NCBI GenBank assembly: GCA_007123775.1
Contig: SLGK01000229.1
Location: 1-48,269, forward strand
Length of the DNA: 48,269 nt
Direction of reading: 5' to 3'
Source of the DNA: Anaerolineae bacterium
GTDB lineage: Bacteria; Chloroflexota; Anaerolineae; Promineifilales; Promineifilaceae
Shown: one piece after another, positions 31,254 to 39,652 of the stretch
How positions within the stretch are numbered: the first letter of the stretch is position 1
How the letters are laid out: each line of letters begins with the position of its first letter
Translations under genes and position numbers: made by a program
Notes under the pieces: model-generated
Told to the model about the DNA's origin: nothing
What the model saw: only the letters and a program-made list of their open reading frames with translations
Database searches by the model: none

Positions 31254-32966
31254 TCACGCCACCAGCGGCACTAATTCTGCCACCGTTTCTTCAATCAAAT
31301 CAACCAGCTCAACCAGCATCTCAGTATCAAAACGGAATTCGGCACCGGCTGCCTCAAACAGGGCCGGTAGTGGTTGCGTGCCCCCCAAAGCCAGTGCCCG
31401 CCGGTAGGCTTGCAGCGCGGCAGCCGGGTCTTGCAGACTATTGCGCCACACTTGCAAGGCACCCACCTGAGCCATGCCGTACTCAATGTAGTAGAAAGGC
31501 GACTCAAAAATGTGGGGCTTGCGGTGCCAGCCACTCATGCGGGCCGCTGCAAAACCAGCCCAGTTGATCTGAGGTATAAACCGCTGCCACAGGCTGTTCC
31601 AAACGGCGTCACAACGGTCGGCATTAGCCGCCTCTGCCGGCTGCGTGTAAACCCAGTGCTGGAAAGCATCTACAACAGCCATATAGGGCAAGAATTTGAT
31701 AATGCCTTCCAGATGCTCCAAACGAGCGCGGGCCAGTTCGGGCGGGCTGTAGAAACTACCATTGGCTTTGGTCAGGTAAGGGGCAGCCAACAGCTCCATG
31801 GCCATAGACGCCACTTCACAAAACTCCATGGGAGCATCTCGTTGCCAGATCAACGGCAATTTTTCTGTCTCGAAGACGTGGAACGCGTGACCGGCTTCAT
31901 GTAACAGCGTCTGTACGTCTTCGTGGATGCCCACACCGTTCATAAAAATAAACGGCCGTTTTCGCAGCGCAAATGTTGTGCAATAACCACCCAGCGCTTT
32001 CCCCGGTCGCGTTTCCAGGTCCAGCAGTGACTCATCACCCATAAGCCGAAAATAGCTGGCCAGTGACGCATCCACCTTTTGAAAAACGCGCAGACTACCT
32101 GTAAACAACTGGTCCTGACCCTGATATGGCTTTAACGGTTCCTGACCGTAGCTATCCACATCCACATCCCACGGATACAGGTCGGTCAGGCCCAGACGGG
32201 CACGCTGCCGCTCGTAGACGCGGGTGGCCGCCGGCACAACAACCGCTTCAATAGCATCGTGAAAGGTGAGGCAGTCGTCGGGGGTGTAATCAAAACGGCC
32301 GTAATCCTGAAACACGTAAGCGCGAAAGTCGGATAAGTCGGCATTGCGGGCCATCTGATGGCGACGGTGCAGCATCTCGGCATACAGATCGTTAAGCGTT
32401 TGACGCTGACCCAGCCACAAATCCATCATCATGTGCCAGACTCGCTCACGCACCGCCCGGTCCGGATCGCGCAGGAAGACGCCTAACTGGCTCAGATTCT
32501 TCGTTTCGCCATTCCACTCTGCTTTCAAGCCGCCGGTAATTTTGTCGTACTCGTTACTCAATTTAGCCAGTTCAGTCAGGATGGGTACGTTTTCCTCGCG
32601 GAACAGGGCGGCTTCTGCCTCTAGCTGGCGCAGCATCAGGGCAATGTCTTCATCTGGCAGGTTGAGTGCCAGCAGCCGCTCTTTAAGCTGTTGTTCGGCT
32701 ACCTGTACCTGGGGCCAAACGTTGTTAACCATGTCTAAGAAAGCCTGCTCTTTCTCTTCGTCGGTGGTATCCAATGTCTTTTCTACGTAAATGACAGAAC
32801 TGGCTTCGCCTAGCAGCTCTTGCAAATGGGACCAGTCGGCCAGCCATTGACGGGCGTTTTTGGGGGATAACGGCCGTTGCTCTAATTCCTCGTAATATGG
32901 CTGAAATGTAGACCATTGGCGGGCGTTAATTTCGGCAATCGAAGTGGGGTAAGTTAAGTGGGACAT
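31254..32966 (-). CDS. pepF: oligoendopeptidase F-like M3 metallopeptidase
   Basis: 570 residues. The zinc site LLHEAGHAFHVFE (HExxH with H-E-A-G-H, near residue 358) is followed by the third ligand region APMEFCEVASMAMELL. MNGVGIHEDVQTLLHEAGHA and YYIEYGMAQVGALQVW are typical of the PepF/M3B group. It degrades short peptides in the cytosol. No Shine-Dalgarno sequence is seen; its ATG lies only 17 bases past the T-run of the tRNA operon terminator, so its promoter is unclear. Confidence 0.92.
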   Translation of the reverse strand: MSHLTYPTSIAEINARQWSTFQPYYEELEQRPLSPKNARQWLADWSHLQELLGEASSVIYVEKTLDTTDEEKEQAFLDMVNNVWPQVQVAEQQLKERLLALNLPDEDIALMLRQLEAEAALFREENVPILTELAKLSNEYDKITGGLKAEWNGETKNLSQLGVFLRDPDRAVRERVWHMMMDLWLGQRQTLNDLYAEMLHRRHQMARNADLSDFRAYVFQDYGRFDYTPDDCLTFHDAIEAVVVPAATRVYERQRARLGLTDLYPWDVDVDSYGQEPLKPYQGQDQLFTGSLRVFQKVDASLASYFRLMGDESLLDLETRPGKALGGYCTTFALRKRPFIFMNGVGIHEDVQTLLHEAGHAFHVFETEKLPLIWQRDAPMEFCEVASMAMELLAAPYLTKANGSFYSPPELARARLEHLEGIIKFLPYMAVVDAFQHWVYTQPAEAANADRCDAVWNSLWQRFIPQINWAGFAAARMSGWHRKPHIFESPFYYIEYGMAQVGALQVWRNSLQDPAAALQAYRRALALGGTQPLPALFEAAGAEFRFDTEMLVELVDLIEETVAELVPLVA

Positions 32967-32982
32967 AACATTTTTTGCTCAC

Positions 32983-33011
32983 AAAAAAAGCCCTTGCATA
33001 AATGCAAGGGC
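32983..33011 (-). terminator. terminator of the tRNA operon
   Basis: On the minus strand GCCCTTGCA-TTTA-TGCAAGGGC is a perfect 9-bp stem followed by seven T residues, 17 bases after tRNA-Cys. Confidence 0.95.
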
Positions 33012-33027
33012 CAGACAATTTGATAAG

Positions 33028-33099
<72 letters not shown>

Positions 33100-33146
33100 A
33101 TAAACACAAGCGGCAGGCGGTTAAGCCTGCCGAAAGTGTCATTCAG

Positions 33147-33218
<72 letters not shown>

Positions 33219-33235
33219 AAGACAAACGATTCAAG

Positions 33236-33308
33236 TGCCAGGACCCAGACTCGAACTGGGGACACCTGCATTTTCAGTGCAGTGCTCTACCAACTGAGCT
33301 ATCCCGGC
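33236..33308 (-). tRNA. tRNA-Phe (GAA)
   Basis: Acceptor GCCGGGA/TCCTGGC (one G-U pair), D-arm GCTCAGTTGGTAGAGC, anticodon loop CTGAAAA (anticodon GAA), T-arm CAGTTCGAGTCTG and discriminator A. CCA is not encoded. It is the first tRNA of the operon, 31 bases downstream of the -10 box. Confidence 0.96.
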
Positions 33309-33339
33309 AGGGACGTTACCATGTTGTTAAGCGACCAAG

Positions 33340-33368
33340 ATTCTATCTAATGATCGGCGGTCTGTCAA
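33340..33368 (-). promoter_or_regulatory. promoter of the tRNA operon
   Basis: TTGACA (33363-33368), 17-base spacer, TAGAAT (33340-33345) on the minus strand. The near-perfect consensus suits stable RNA genes. Confidence 0.85.
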
Positions 33369-33456
33369 GTTCGGTGGCAAATTCATTATTTTCCGCTACA
33401 CTTGCATTGTTAAACCGCAAGGGGGTTACAGTTGGCTCCTTGCTGTTCACCAACAA

Positions 33457-33555
33457 GGGAGTGGTTGTGCCCCGGTGGGTGCCCCGGTCTTCAAAATCGG
33501 TGGCTGGTCGCGCCGAGCGAGCAGCGGTGGGTTCGACTCCCATCCACTCCCGCCA
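33457..33555 (+). tRNA. selC: tRNA-Sec (selenocysteine, UCA anticodon)
   Basis: A 99-base tRNA with an 8-bp acceptor (GGGAGTGG/CCACTCCC), an extended D-stem (GTGCCCCGGTGGGTGC), anticodon loop CTTCAAAA with anticodon UCA, a long variable arm (CGCGCCGAGCGAGCAGCG region), T-arm GGGTTCGACTCCC, discriminator G and an encoded CCA. These are hallmarks of bacterial selC, so the organism should insert selenocysteine at UGA. selA, selB and selD are not in the window, and no selenoprotein is recognised. It is divergent from the tRNA-Phe operon. Confidence 0.93.
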
Positions 33556-33566
33556 TTTTTCGTGTG

Positions 33567-33616
33567 GTCAGTTAGTCAATTAGTCAGCTAGTCAATTAGT
33601 CGGTTAGTCAGTAGTC
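33567..33616 (+). repeat. octamer tandem repeat (GTCAGTTA)
   Basis: Five tandem octamers (GTCAGTTA, GTCAATTA, GTCAGCTA, GTCAATTA, GTCGGTTA) plus a partial copy lie between selC and the OB-fold lipoprotein gene. Confidence 0.8.
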
Positions 33617-33679
33617 TGTGGACACGGGCTGGTTGGGGTCTGTTGTTGTGGGGTGTTCGCTACCTGAACGGAGGGTCTC

Positions 33680-34609
33680 ATGGGTGTTAGCTGCTTGTCG
33701 TTAGTCAATTGGCGGGCATGGGGTTGTTGGCTGTTGTTGGCTGTTCTATTGCTGGGCTGTACGACGCCGACAGAGCCACCACCTGAGCTTCTCGTTGAGT
33801 CTGAGCCGGTCGCGGCCGTAGCCGTGGCCACGGCTGAACCTACCAGCAGTTCAACAGCCACCAGGGTTGTCGCCAGCCCCACGGCCGTTCCCAATTCGCC
33901 CACCCCCACCGACACCTCTACGCCGACCAGCACACCGACAACCATACCCACCACAACGCCAACCGCAACCGTTACGCCCTCCCCGTCCGCTACAGCCACG
34001 CCAGCGGCGACGGCCACGCCTGAGGTTCGGCCCATCAGCAGCCTGGACCCCACCATGCCTGAACAGGTGACGCTGCGCGGCCAGGTTGTGGCCACAGCCA
34101 GTTTTTCGCATGGCTATCGCTTTACGCTGGATGATGGCAGCGGCCGTGTCACGCTGCTGCTGTGGCACAATGTGTATGATGATGCCTGGGACGCGCCGCA
34201 GTTGAATTTGGGGGCAACGGTGCGGGTTAACGGCCGTACCTCCCTCTTCAACAATGAGTTACAAATCGAACCCCGCTTTGGCAGCCAGGTCCGTGTGATC
34301 TCCCCCGGCGGCCCCATTGGTACGCCCCGCGCCATTGGCGAGCTGGCCCACCACATGGGGGAACTGGTGGTCATTACCGGCACGATTAATCGGGTAGCGG
34401 CCAGCAGCGTGGGGGTGCGCCTTTTTGTGCGCGACGACAGCGGCGAAATTGCCGTCTTCATCTGGAACAATACGCTGGAACGGATCGCCAACAATACCGC
34501 GCTGGGTGAACCGGGAACGGCCGTTCGTGTTCACGGCTGGGTCCAAGAATTCCGCAGCAACCGGGAAGTCGTGCCGGTGCTGCCGGTTGATGTAGTGGTG
34601 CTGCCGTAG
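33680..34609 (+). CDS. lipoprotein with two OB-fold-like domains
   Basis: 309 residues. The signal peptide ends in the lipobox LLGC (Cys near 27), followed by a Ser/Thr/Pro-rich linker of about 80 residues. Two OB-fold-like domains follow: about 130-205 (VTLRGQVVATASFSHGYRFT, DDGSGRVTLLLWHNVYD) and about 225-309 (VVITGTINRVAASSVGVRLF, DDSGEIAVFIWNNTLE). It is anchored outside the cell; the ligand (nucleic acid or other) is unknown. GGAGGG lies 4-9 bases upstream of the ATG. Confidence 0.8.
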   Translation: MGVSCLSLVNWRAWGCWLLLAVLLLGCTTPTEPPPELLVESEPVAAVAVATAEPTSSSTATRVVASPTAVPNSPTPTDTSTPTSTPTTIPTTTPTATVTPSPSATATPAATATPEVRPISSLDPTMPEQVTLRGQVVATASFSHGYRFTLDDGSGRVTLLLWHNVYDDAWDAPQLNLGATVRVNGRTSLFNNELQIEPRFGSQVRVISPGGPIGTPRAIGELAHHMGELVVITGTINRVAASSVGVRLFVRDDSGEIAVFIWNNTLERIANNTALGEPGTAVRVHGWVQEFRSNREVVPVLPVDVVVLP

Positions 34610-34672
34610 CGTAAAACGTAATGCGTAATGCGTAAGGTCTCTCTGGTTACGTTTTACGTTTTACGCATTACG
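34610..34672. repeat. inverted repeat of GTAATGCGTA/GTAAAACGTA units between convergent genes
   Basis: CGTAAAACG, CGTAATGCGTAA units at 34610-34635 are mirrored by TTACGTTTTACG and TTACGCATTACG at 34647-34672, allowing several hairpins. It lies between two convergent genes and includes the stop codon of the minus-strand gene. It may serve as a bidirectional terminator. The same unit recurs at 48251-48269. Confidence 0.8.
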
Positions 34673-36701
34673 GTTGTACCACTATCTGATAATGCCCCAT
34701 TTCCAGCGTGCGCGGGGCGGTGGCGGCGATGATCAGGATGGGGTTGCGGCTGCCGTCGGGGGGAATAGTGAAAACGGCCGTTTGCAACCCATCCCGTTCT
34801 ATGGGCGTGACGGTTGGCCGACCGATGGCGAAGGTAATAAGCTGCAAATGCCAGCTTTGGGGCAAATAGGCAGTAGCGCGGGTGAAACCTTCGGCCGTCC
34901 AGCCCCGGTCCGGGTGGCTGGCGTCATCGACGAAACCAATTTCAGGGATGGCGATATTGTCCAGGGCCAGGCCACCGTAGGTTAATAGCTGATCGGTTAT
35001 GTACTCAAACCGGAGCAGAATTTCTTGCCCCGCGTAAGGGGTCAGGTCGATCTGCTCGGTAAACCACGCCCGCTGCCGGCCAGTATAAAAGTAGTCGGTA
35101 AGAGCCACGCCTGCCGGGTCATCGCCGGCAGCCCGGCTTTGCATATTGGCTGTTTGTAGCGCTTGCCAGGAACGGCCGTTATCCACCGACACCGCCACAT
35201 ACGCAAAATCATACCCCGCCTCAATGTCCACATAAGCCGCGTATTGCAGCGTGGCCGTCGCCACCGGGCGCAAATCGACCGGGCGCGTCAGCCGCATCTG
35301 GCTGTAGTTGGCCCGCTGCGCGTACCAAAAATGCTCGCCCGATTGGGGCAGCGTATCCAGCAGCGGCACCAGCGTGCTGCCGGTAAAGGTGACAGTCAGT
35401 GCCGCTGCGTTAGCCAACTCATAATAGGCGGCTGCGTAAGGATGGAGCGTGTCGGTCAAGCTGACTGGCGGCCCGGCAATGTGTGTGGTGACGGCCGTAT
35501 TCAGGGCCACCCCATCCCCAAACCGGTAAATGGGCGGGGCTTGCGGCTCATTATGAATGGCTAAGGCCACCAGCCAATCCAACCACAATTGCTGACCGGT
35601 TAGCGGCAGATTGGCCTGCTCTAGCACGGCATCTAGCGCCCGCAGACCGGGCAAGGGGCTGATGGCAAACTGCCGGTACACGTCCGCGCCCAGCCGATCA
35701 AACAGGTAGCGGTTAAAGGCATACCCCTGGCCATAATGAGGTCGGGCGTCAGCGGCCGTCCACTGTTTGAGCGGCTGGTTGGGATTCTGCAAAAAAAGGT
35801 TGGCTCGCTGCTGCGCCACCTGCGGCATCCCCCACAAATCTTCCGCCAGCATCGCCGACCCCTCCACGACCCAATCCCATTCGCTCTTGTCATAGCTGTA
35901 CTCCACCATATGGCGGAACTCATGGGCCAATACCGTCAGATAATAATCGTTACCGAACTGGCGCACGTTCATCACAAACATCTCGCGCTCGTTAGAATCA
36001 GGAATGGCAGACTGGGGGTATTGGTGCCGTGCGCTGAAGTAACCGGCCAGGCCACAGGCGGAGACCGTTTCAATGGTGACGTCACACAAAGCCAGCGGCG
36101 AGGCATGGACGATGTGGATGCGGGGGTCTCCATCTAGCCCGGCCTGGTAGCCATCGCTAAAGTAGTGAACGACCATCTCATAGGCTTCGTCAAAGGCGGT
36201 GGCTACCTCGGCCAGCAATCCGGCATCGGGTGTAAAAGAGCCGGGGCCAACGTCGAACCAAAAGTAGGCATAGTCGCTGATGGCCAGCAGATCGGCGCTG
36301 ATGATGCTGAAGGTGTTGGTGTCTACGTTGGCAATTTGCAACTGCTGGCGCGTACCTACCGTCAAGGGTATGGTGATTGGTGCGGGCGTTGGGGGCACGG
36401 CGGCCAGACCGCGATAGGCCAGCGCCAGCCCAATCTCATCCCGTTTAGGGGGAATGACCTGGCTTAATTCGGCGTAAGTAGCGAGCTGTTGGTCAGATAC
36501 GGCCGTTTGGCTCAACGCCGCTTCAGGGGTAATGGTGGCTGCCCAGGTCGGGAATGGGGTGGGCAACTCTGGCTCTGCCTGGGTAATGGCTGTGGGTGGC
36601 GGATCGAGTGTAGGCGAAACGGCCGTTTCTCCCACCACCGCGCCGGAACCAACGCGACACCCTAATAGCAGCAGGCACAGGCAGAGCGTGTACTGTTTCA
36701 T
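34668..36701 (-). CDS. secreted zinc metallopeptidase-like lipoprotein
   Basis: 677 residues from the ATG at 36701 (MKQYTLCLCLLLLGC), which gives a clean lipobox with Cys at 15. A Thr/Pro-rich linker follows. The central part carries LAHEFRHMVEYSYDKSEWDW with HEFRH at 260-264 (HExxH) and VVEGSAMLAEDLWG, whose Glu is a likely third ligand, as in M6/immune-inhibitor-A-like peptidases. The C-terminal third is beta-rich (VDIEAGYDFAYVAVSVDNGR, GLALDNIAIPEIGF), like the carbohydrate/protein-binding domains of M6 peptidases. No Shine-Dalgarno sequence; TACAAT lies 7 bases upstream. Confidence 0.82.
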   Translation of the reverse strand: MKQYTLCLCLLLLGCRVGSGAVVGETAVSPTLDPPPTAITQAEPELPTPFPTWAATITPEAALSQTAVSDQQLATYAELSQVIPPKRDEIGLALAYRGLAAVPPTPAPITIPLTVGTRQQLQIANVDTNTFSIISADLLAISDYAYFWFDVGPGSFTPDAGLLAEVATAFDEAYEMVVHYFSDGYQAGLDGDPRIHIVHASPLALCDVTIETVSACGLAGYFSARHQYPQSAIPDSNEREMFVMNVRQFGNDYYLTVLAHEFRHMVEYSYDKSEWDWVVEGSAMLAEDLWGMPQVAQQRANLFLQNPNQPLKQWTAADARPHYGQGYAFNRYLFDRLGADVYRQFAISPLPGLRALDAVLEQANLPLTGQQLWLDWLVALAIHNEPQAPPIYRFGDGVALNTAVTTHIAGPPVSLTDTLHPYAAAYYELANAAALTVTFTGSTLVPLLDTLPQSGEHFWYAQRANYSQMRLTRPVDLRPVATATLQYAAYVDIEAGYDFAYVAVSVDNGRSWQALQTANMQSRAAGDDPAGVALTDYFYTGRQRAWFTEQIDLTPYAGQEILLRFEYITDQLLTYGGLALDNIAIPEIGFVDDASHPDRGWTAEGFTRATAYLPQSWHLQLITFAIGRPTVTPIERDGLQTAVFTIPPDGSRNPILIIAATAPRTLEMGHYQIVVQP

Positions 36702-36708
36702 GATCCCC

Positions 36709-36714
36709 ATTGTA
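36709..36714 (-). promoter_or_regulatory. leaderless-type -10 box of the metallopeptidase gene
   Basis: TACAAT on the minus strand, 7 bases before the ATG at 36701. The -35 region falls next to the heptamer array and is weak. Confidence 0.5.
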
Positions 36715-36739
36715 CTCAAAGTATGGGGGTATGCGTAGC

Positions 36740-36781
36740 GTTGATAGTTGATAGTTGACAGTTGATAGTTGGCAGTTAGAA
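36740..36781 (+). repeat. heptamer tandem repeat (GTTGATA) that contains a promoter
   Basis: Six heptamers: GTTGATA twice, GTTGACA, GTTGATA, GTTGGCA and GTTAGAA. The third unit supplies a perfect TTGACA and the last supplies TAGAAT for the downstream gene. Confidence 0.8.
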
Positions 36782-36782
36782 T
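36755..36782 (+). promoter_or_regulatory. leaderless promoter inside the heptamer array
   Basis: TTGACA (36755-36760), 16-base spacer, TAGAAT (36777-36782), then 7 bases to the ATG at 36790. Both boxes are made from repeat units. Confidence 0.7.
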
Positions 36783-36789
36783 CCTGCTT

Positions 36790-37551
36790 ATGTTATCTTT
36801 GGCGGAGCAAAATCGGTGGCGTGAGGTTTACCGGCAGCAGCGACCCGATTGGCGTCCGGCAACCGAAGTCTATGCCGACCTGGTACGCTCCTTTCTGACG
36901 CCCACAGCGCGGCTGCTCGATTTGGGCTGCGGGCGTGGGGGCCTGGTGGAGCAGTTGGTAGACAGTAGTCAGAAGGCAGTAGTCAGTAGTCAGAAGGCAG
37001 AAGTTAGGGTACGGTATTGGGTGGGGGTGGACCCGGATGTGGCTTCGCTGCGGGAGCATCGGCTGGTAGGGCTGCCGCGACTGGCGGGGCTGAGCGATAG
37101 GCTGCCTTTTCGCTCAGCTTCGTTTGACCTGATTTTTTGTAGCTGGCTGCTGGAGCATCTGTCACGGCCGTTGCCTACCTTTGCCGAAATTGGTCGCGTG
37201 CTGCGGCCAGGCGGGGCCTTTGTGTTTATCACCCCCAACGGCCGTCACCCGCTGGCACTGCTAAACCACGCGCTGGGCCGGGTAGCTCAAGTTCAAGGCT
37301 GGCTGGTAAGTGGTTTATACGGCCGTTCTGCCGCCGACGCTTTTCCTACCACCTACCAGGCCAATACGAACGATCAACTACACCGTCTGGCCCAGGCCAG
37401 CGACCTGCACCTGAGCCAGCTTCACACCATCCCCGACCCCAGCTACCTCGCTTTTCACCCGCTCCTCTTCCGCCTGATGTGCCGCGTCGAAGAGCGTCTG
37501 CCCAACGAGCGCAAGCTGCACCTGGTCGGCGTTATGCAAAAAGTCAGCTAG
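36790..37551 (+). CDS. class I SAM-dependent methyltransferase
   Basis: 253 residues from the ATG at 36790. Motif I RLLDLGCGRGGL (41-52), motif II VGVDPD (78-83), FRSASFDLIFCSWLLEHL and EIGRVLRPGGAFVFITPNG show a Rossmann methyltransferase of the Methyltransf_11 type. The substrate is unknown. Residues about 58-73 (DSSQKAVVSSQKAEVR) are encoded by a heptamer repeat array and form an unusual insert between motifs I and II, probably a surface loop. The stop codon lies within the next inverted repeat. Confidence 0.88.
   Translation: MLSLAEQNRWREVYRQQRPDWRPATEVYADLVRSFLTPTARLLDLGCGRGGLVEQLVDSSQKAVVSSQKAEVRVRYWVGVDPDVASLREHRLVGLPRLAGLSDRLPFRSASFDLIFCSWLLEHLSRPLPTFAEIGRVLRPGGAFVFITPNGRHPLALLNHALGRVAQVQGWLVSGLYGRSAADAFPTTYQANTNDQLHRLAQASDLHLSQLHTIPDPSYLAFHPLLFRLMCRVEERLPNERKLHLVGVMQKVS
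36963..37004 (+). repeat. six tandem heptamers inside the methyltransferase gene
   Basis: CAGTAGT, CAGAAGG, CAGTAGT, CAGTAGT, CAGAAGG, CAGAAGT: 42 bases, exactly 14 codons, so the reading frame is kept. Confidence 0.88.
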
Positions 37552-37596
37552 AGCGAGAGCTAGAGGAAAAAGCCTCTTACTCTAGCTCTCGCTCTA
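37549..37596 (+). terminator. 17-bp inverted repeat after the methyltransferase gene
   Basis: TAGAGCGAGAGCTAGAG (37549-37565) is mirrored at 37580-37596 around a 14-base loop. The first three bases are the stop codon of the methyltransferase gene. AAGGAG of the IMPase gene follows directly. It lacks a T-run and is built of AGAGCx units, like the other spacer repeats. Confidence 0.65.
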
Positions 37597-37612
37597 ACTA
37601 CAAGGAGTTTTC

Positions 37613-38425
37613 ATGGACTTAAAACCAATTCTGACTACCGCCGTTGAGATTGCCCGCGAGGCCGGCGCGCTGCTGCGTGACGGCCTGGGGCAAGGGCTGT
37701 CGATTCAGCAAAAGGGAACGGCCGTTGACTGGGTCACTCAATTCGACGAACAGGCGGAGAGCCTGATCGTCTCACGGCTGCAAACCGCTTTTCCCGACCA
37801 CGGGCTGGTAGCCGAAGAAGGCAGCCGGGCCAACGGCGACAGCCCGCTCACCTGGTACATCGACCCGCTGGATGGCACCAACAATTTTGCCCACGGGCTG
37901 CCCGTCTTTTGTGTTTCGCTGGCCCTGTTCGAAGGGAACAAACCGCTCGTGGGCATCATCTACGACCCCATGCGGGACGAATGCTTTAGCGGTGCCAGCG
38001 GTCTGGGGGCCACCTTGACCACGACCAGCGGCACGACACCGCTGCAAGTCAGCCAGGCGACCGAATTGGTCCACAGCCTGCTGGCGACCGGCTTTCCCTA
38101 TGACCGCCACACCACCAAAATAGACAACATTGAGCCGCTGACTCGCTTTTTGAAGGAGGTGCAGGGTATCCGCCGGGCCGGTTCGGCCGCGCTGGATATG
38201 GCCTACGTGGCAGCCGGCCGTCTGGATGGCTATTGGGAATTCAAGCTAAAAAGCTGGGATATTGCCGCTGGCGTGCTGCTGGTACAAGAGGCGGGCGGTC
38301 AGGTGACGCTAATAGACGGCAGCCCCTTCGCGCTCTCGTCGTCGGTGTCGCTGGCGGCCAGTAACGGCCGTATTCATCCCAAAATGATGCAAATACTGGC
38401 GTCGGCCCGACAAGGAATCGTCTAA
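37613..38425 (+). CDS. inositol monophosphatase-family protein
   Basis: 270 residues. The metal-binding motifs are complete: VAEEGS (Glu near 66), WYIDPLDGTNNFAHGLP (near 80-96) and the C-terminal WDIAAGVLLVQEAGGQVT. The family removes phosphate from myo-inositol 1-phosphate and similar sugar phosphates or from PAP; which one applies here cannot be read. AAGGAG lies 7 bases before the ATG. Confidence 0.94.
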   Translation: MDLKPILTTAVEIAREAGALLRDGLGQGLSIQQKGTAVDWVTQFDEQAESLIVSRLQTAFPDHGLVAEEGSRANGDSPLTWYIDPLDGTNNFAHGLPVFCVSLALFEGNKPLVGIIYDPMRDECFSGASGLGATLTTTSGTTPLQVSQATELVHSLLATGFPYDRHTTKIDNIEPLTRFLKEVQGIRRAGSAALDMAYVAAGRLDGYWEFKLKSWDIAAGVLLVQEAGGQVTLIDGSPFALSSSVSLAASNGRIHPKMMQILASARQGIV

Positions 38426-38426
38426 A

Positions 38427-39449
38427 TTGAAATGTCTACGACAACGGCCGCTGCTGAGTGGTTTGGCGCTTCTGGTTTTGGCTGGTCTGGCTGGGGCGTT
38501 GGCCATCAGTATACAACCGGGATGGCCCACCACGCTCTTAGGTCCCACTAGCCATGATGATGGGATTAGCCAGCCAACCAGCGTCGCTTTCAGCTCGGAA
38601 GAGCCAGCCCAGCCAACAACACCTATTTGGGCACTGACGTCAGCGACACCCTCACCGTCAACGGCCGTACCTGACCCCACCTTCACGCCTGCAGCCACAC
38701 CCACGCCCTGCCCACCGGGCCAGGTTGTGGCCGGACGTTACACCAGCGCTATCGCCGGCGACATGCGTTACCGAATCTATCTGCCGCCATGTTACGGGCT
38801 TGACGGCCGTGTTTACCCGGCCGTCTACCTTTTTGCCGGCAACATCCACGACGAAACGGCCTGGGAAGGGTACGGCATAGTGGCTGCGGCTGAAGCAGCC
38901 ATTCAGGCCGGCGAAATCCCGCCGCTGCTCCTGATTATGAGCGACGGCGGCTGGATTGCCAATAACACGTCCGGCGGCCCCGGTTCTTTTGAAGCAGTCG
39001 TGCTGAATGATCTAATCCCGGCCGTGGAACAAGATTACTGTGCCTGGGCCGATGCGGCCGGCCGTGCCCTCGGCGGCCTGTCGCGGGGCGGTTATTGGTC
39101 ATTGATGATCGCTTTCCGCCAGCCGGAACTGTTTGTGAGCGTCGGCGGGCATAGCGCGGCGCTCATTGATAGCTACGCCGGACCCGACCTCAATCCCCAA
39201 TACACGGCCCTGAGCAATGATCTGGGCGACTTACGCATCTACCTGGATATTGGCGAGCGGGACTGGTTGCGACCTCAGGTCCAAAAGCTACACGAAGATA
39301 TGACCGCAGCTGGCATTACCCACACCTGGACACTCAATCCCGGCGAACATGCTGACGACTATTGGACAAGCCACGTAAATGACTACATCCGCTGGTATGC
39401 CGTCGCCTGGCCGTCAGACCGTCAACATTACCCCGTTTGTTCGCCTTAA
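38427..39449 (+). CDS. secreted or anchored esterase, alpha/beta hydrolase fold
   Basis: 340 residues with a TTG start at 38427, directly after the IMPase stop. No other start precedes the signal/anchor segment (LLSGLALLVLAGLAGALAI), and AAGGA lies 10 bases upstream. A Ser/Thr/Pro linker (about 40-90) is followed by a putative-esterase domain: MRYRIYLPPCYG, VYLFAGNIHDE, the nucleophile elbow GGLSRGGY (Ser near 222), LDIGERDW and a catalytic His in PGEHADDYW. It resembles EsterD/feruloyl-esterase-like enzymes; the substrate is unknown. Confidence 0.82.
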   Translation: MKCLRQRPLLSGLALLVLAGLAGALAISIQPGWPTTLLGPTSHDDGISQPTSVAFSSEEPAQPTTPIWALTSATPSPSTAVPDPTFTPAATPTPCPPGQVVAGRYTSAIAGDMRYRIYLPPCYGLDGRVYPAVYLFAGNIHDETAWEGYGIVAAAEAAIQAGEIPPLLLIMSDGGWIANNTSGGPGSFEAVVLNDLIPAVEQDYCAWADAAGRALGGLSRGGYWSLMIAFRQPELFVSVGGHSAALIDSYAGPDLNPQYTALSNDLGDLRIYLDIGERDWLRPQVQKLHEDMTAAGITHTWTLNPGEHADDYWTSHVNDYIRWYAVAWPSDRQHYPVCSP

Positions 39450-39652
39450 GCCCAACAGCGGCCAATTATGAGTAAACCCCTAACGAAAACAATCCAGTCG
39501 CCCTAATAAGTGGACAATCAGCACCCTTATCTCGTAAACTTGTATATGTTAGATGATTGTCTAATTAACTCACGGCGACAAATCACGGATCACACAAGCA
39601 ACAATTCTAAAGATGTCCTTTGAACCGTGCTTTGCCATTGGAAAATGACCCT
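39450..39652. other. 203-base spacer before the ABC exporter operon
   Basis: AT-rich spacer holding the exporter promoter region and one clear dyad (TTAGA-N6-TCTAA). No gene is seen. Confidence 0.45.
39549..39564. promoter_or_regulatory. dyad TTAGA-N6-TCTAA, candidate repressor site
   Basis: A perfect 5-bp inverted repeat with a 6-base centre lies about 90 bases before the exporter start. MarR- or TetR-type regulators often control multidrug exporters through such sites; no regulator gene is adjacent. Confidence 0.3.
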
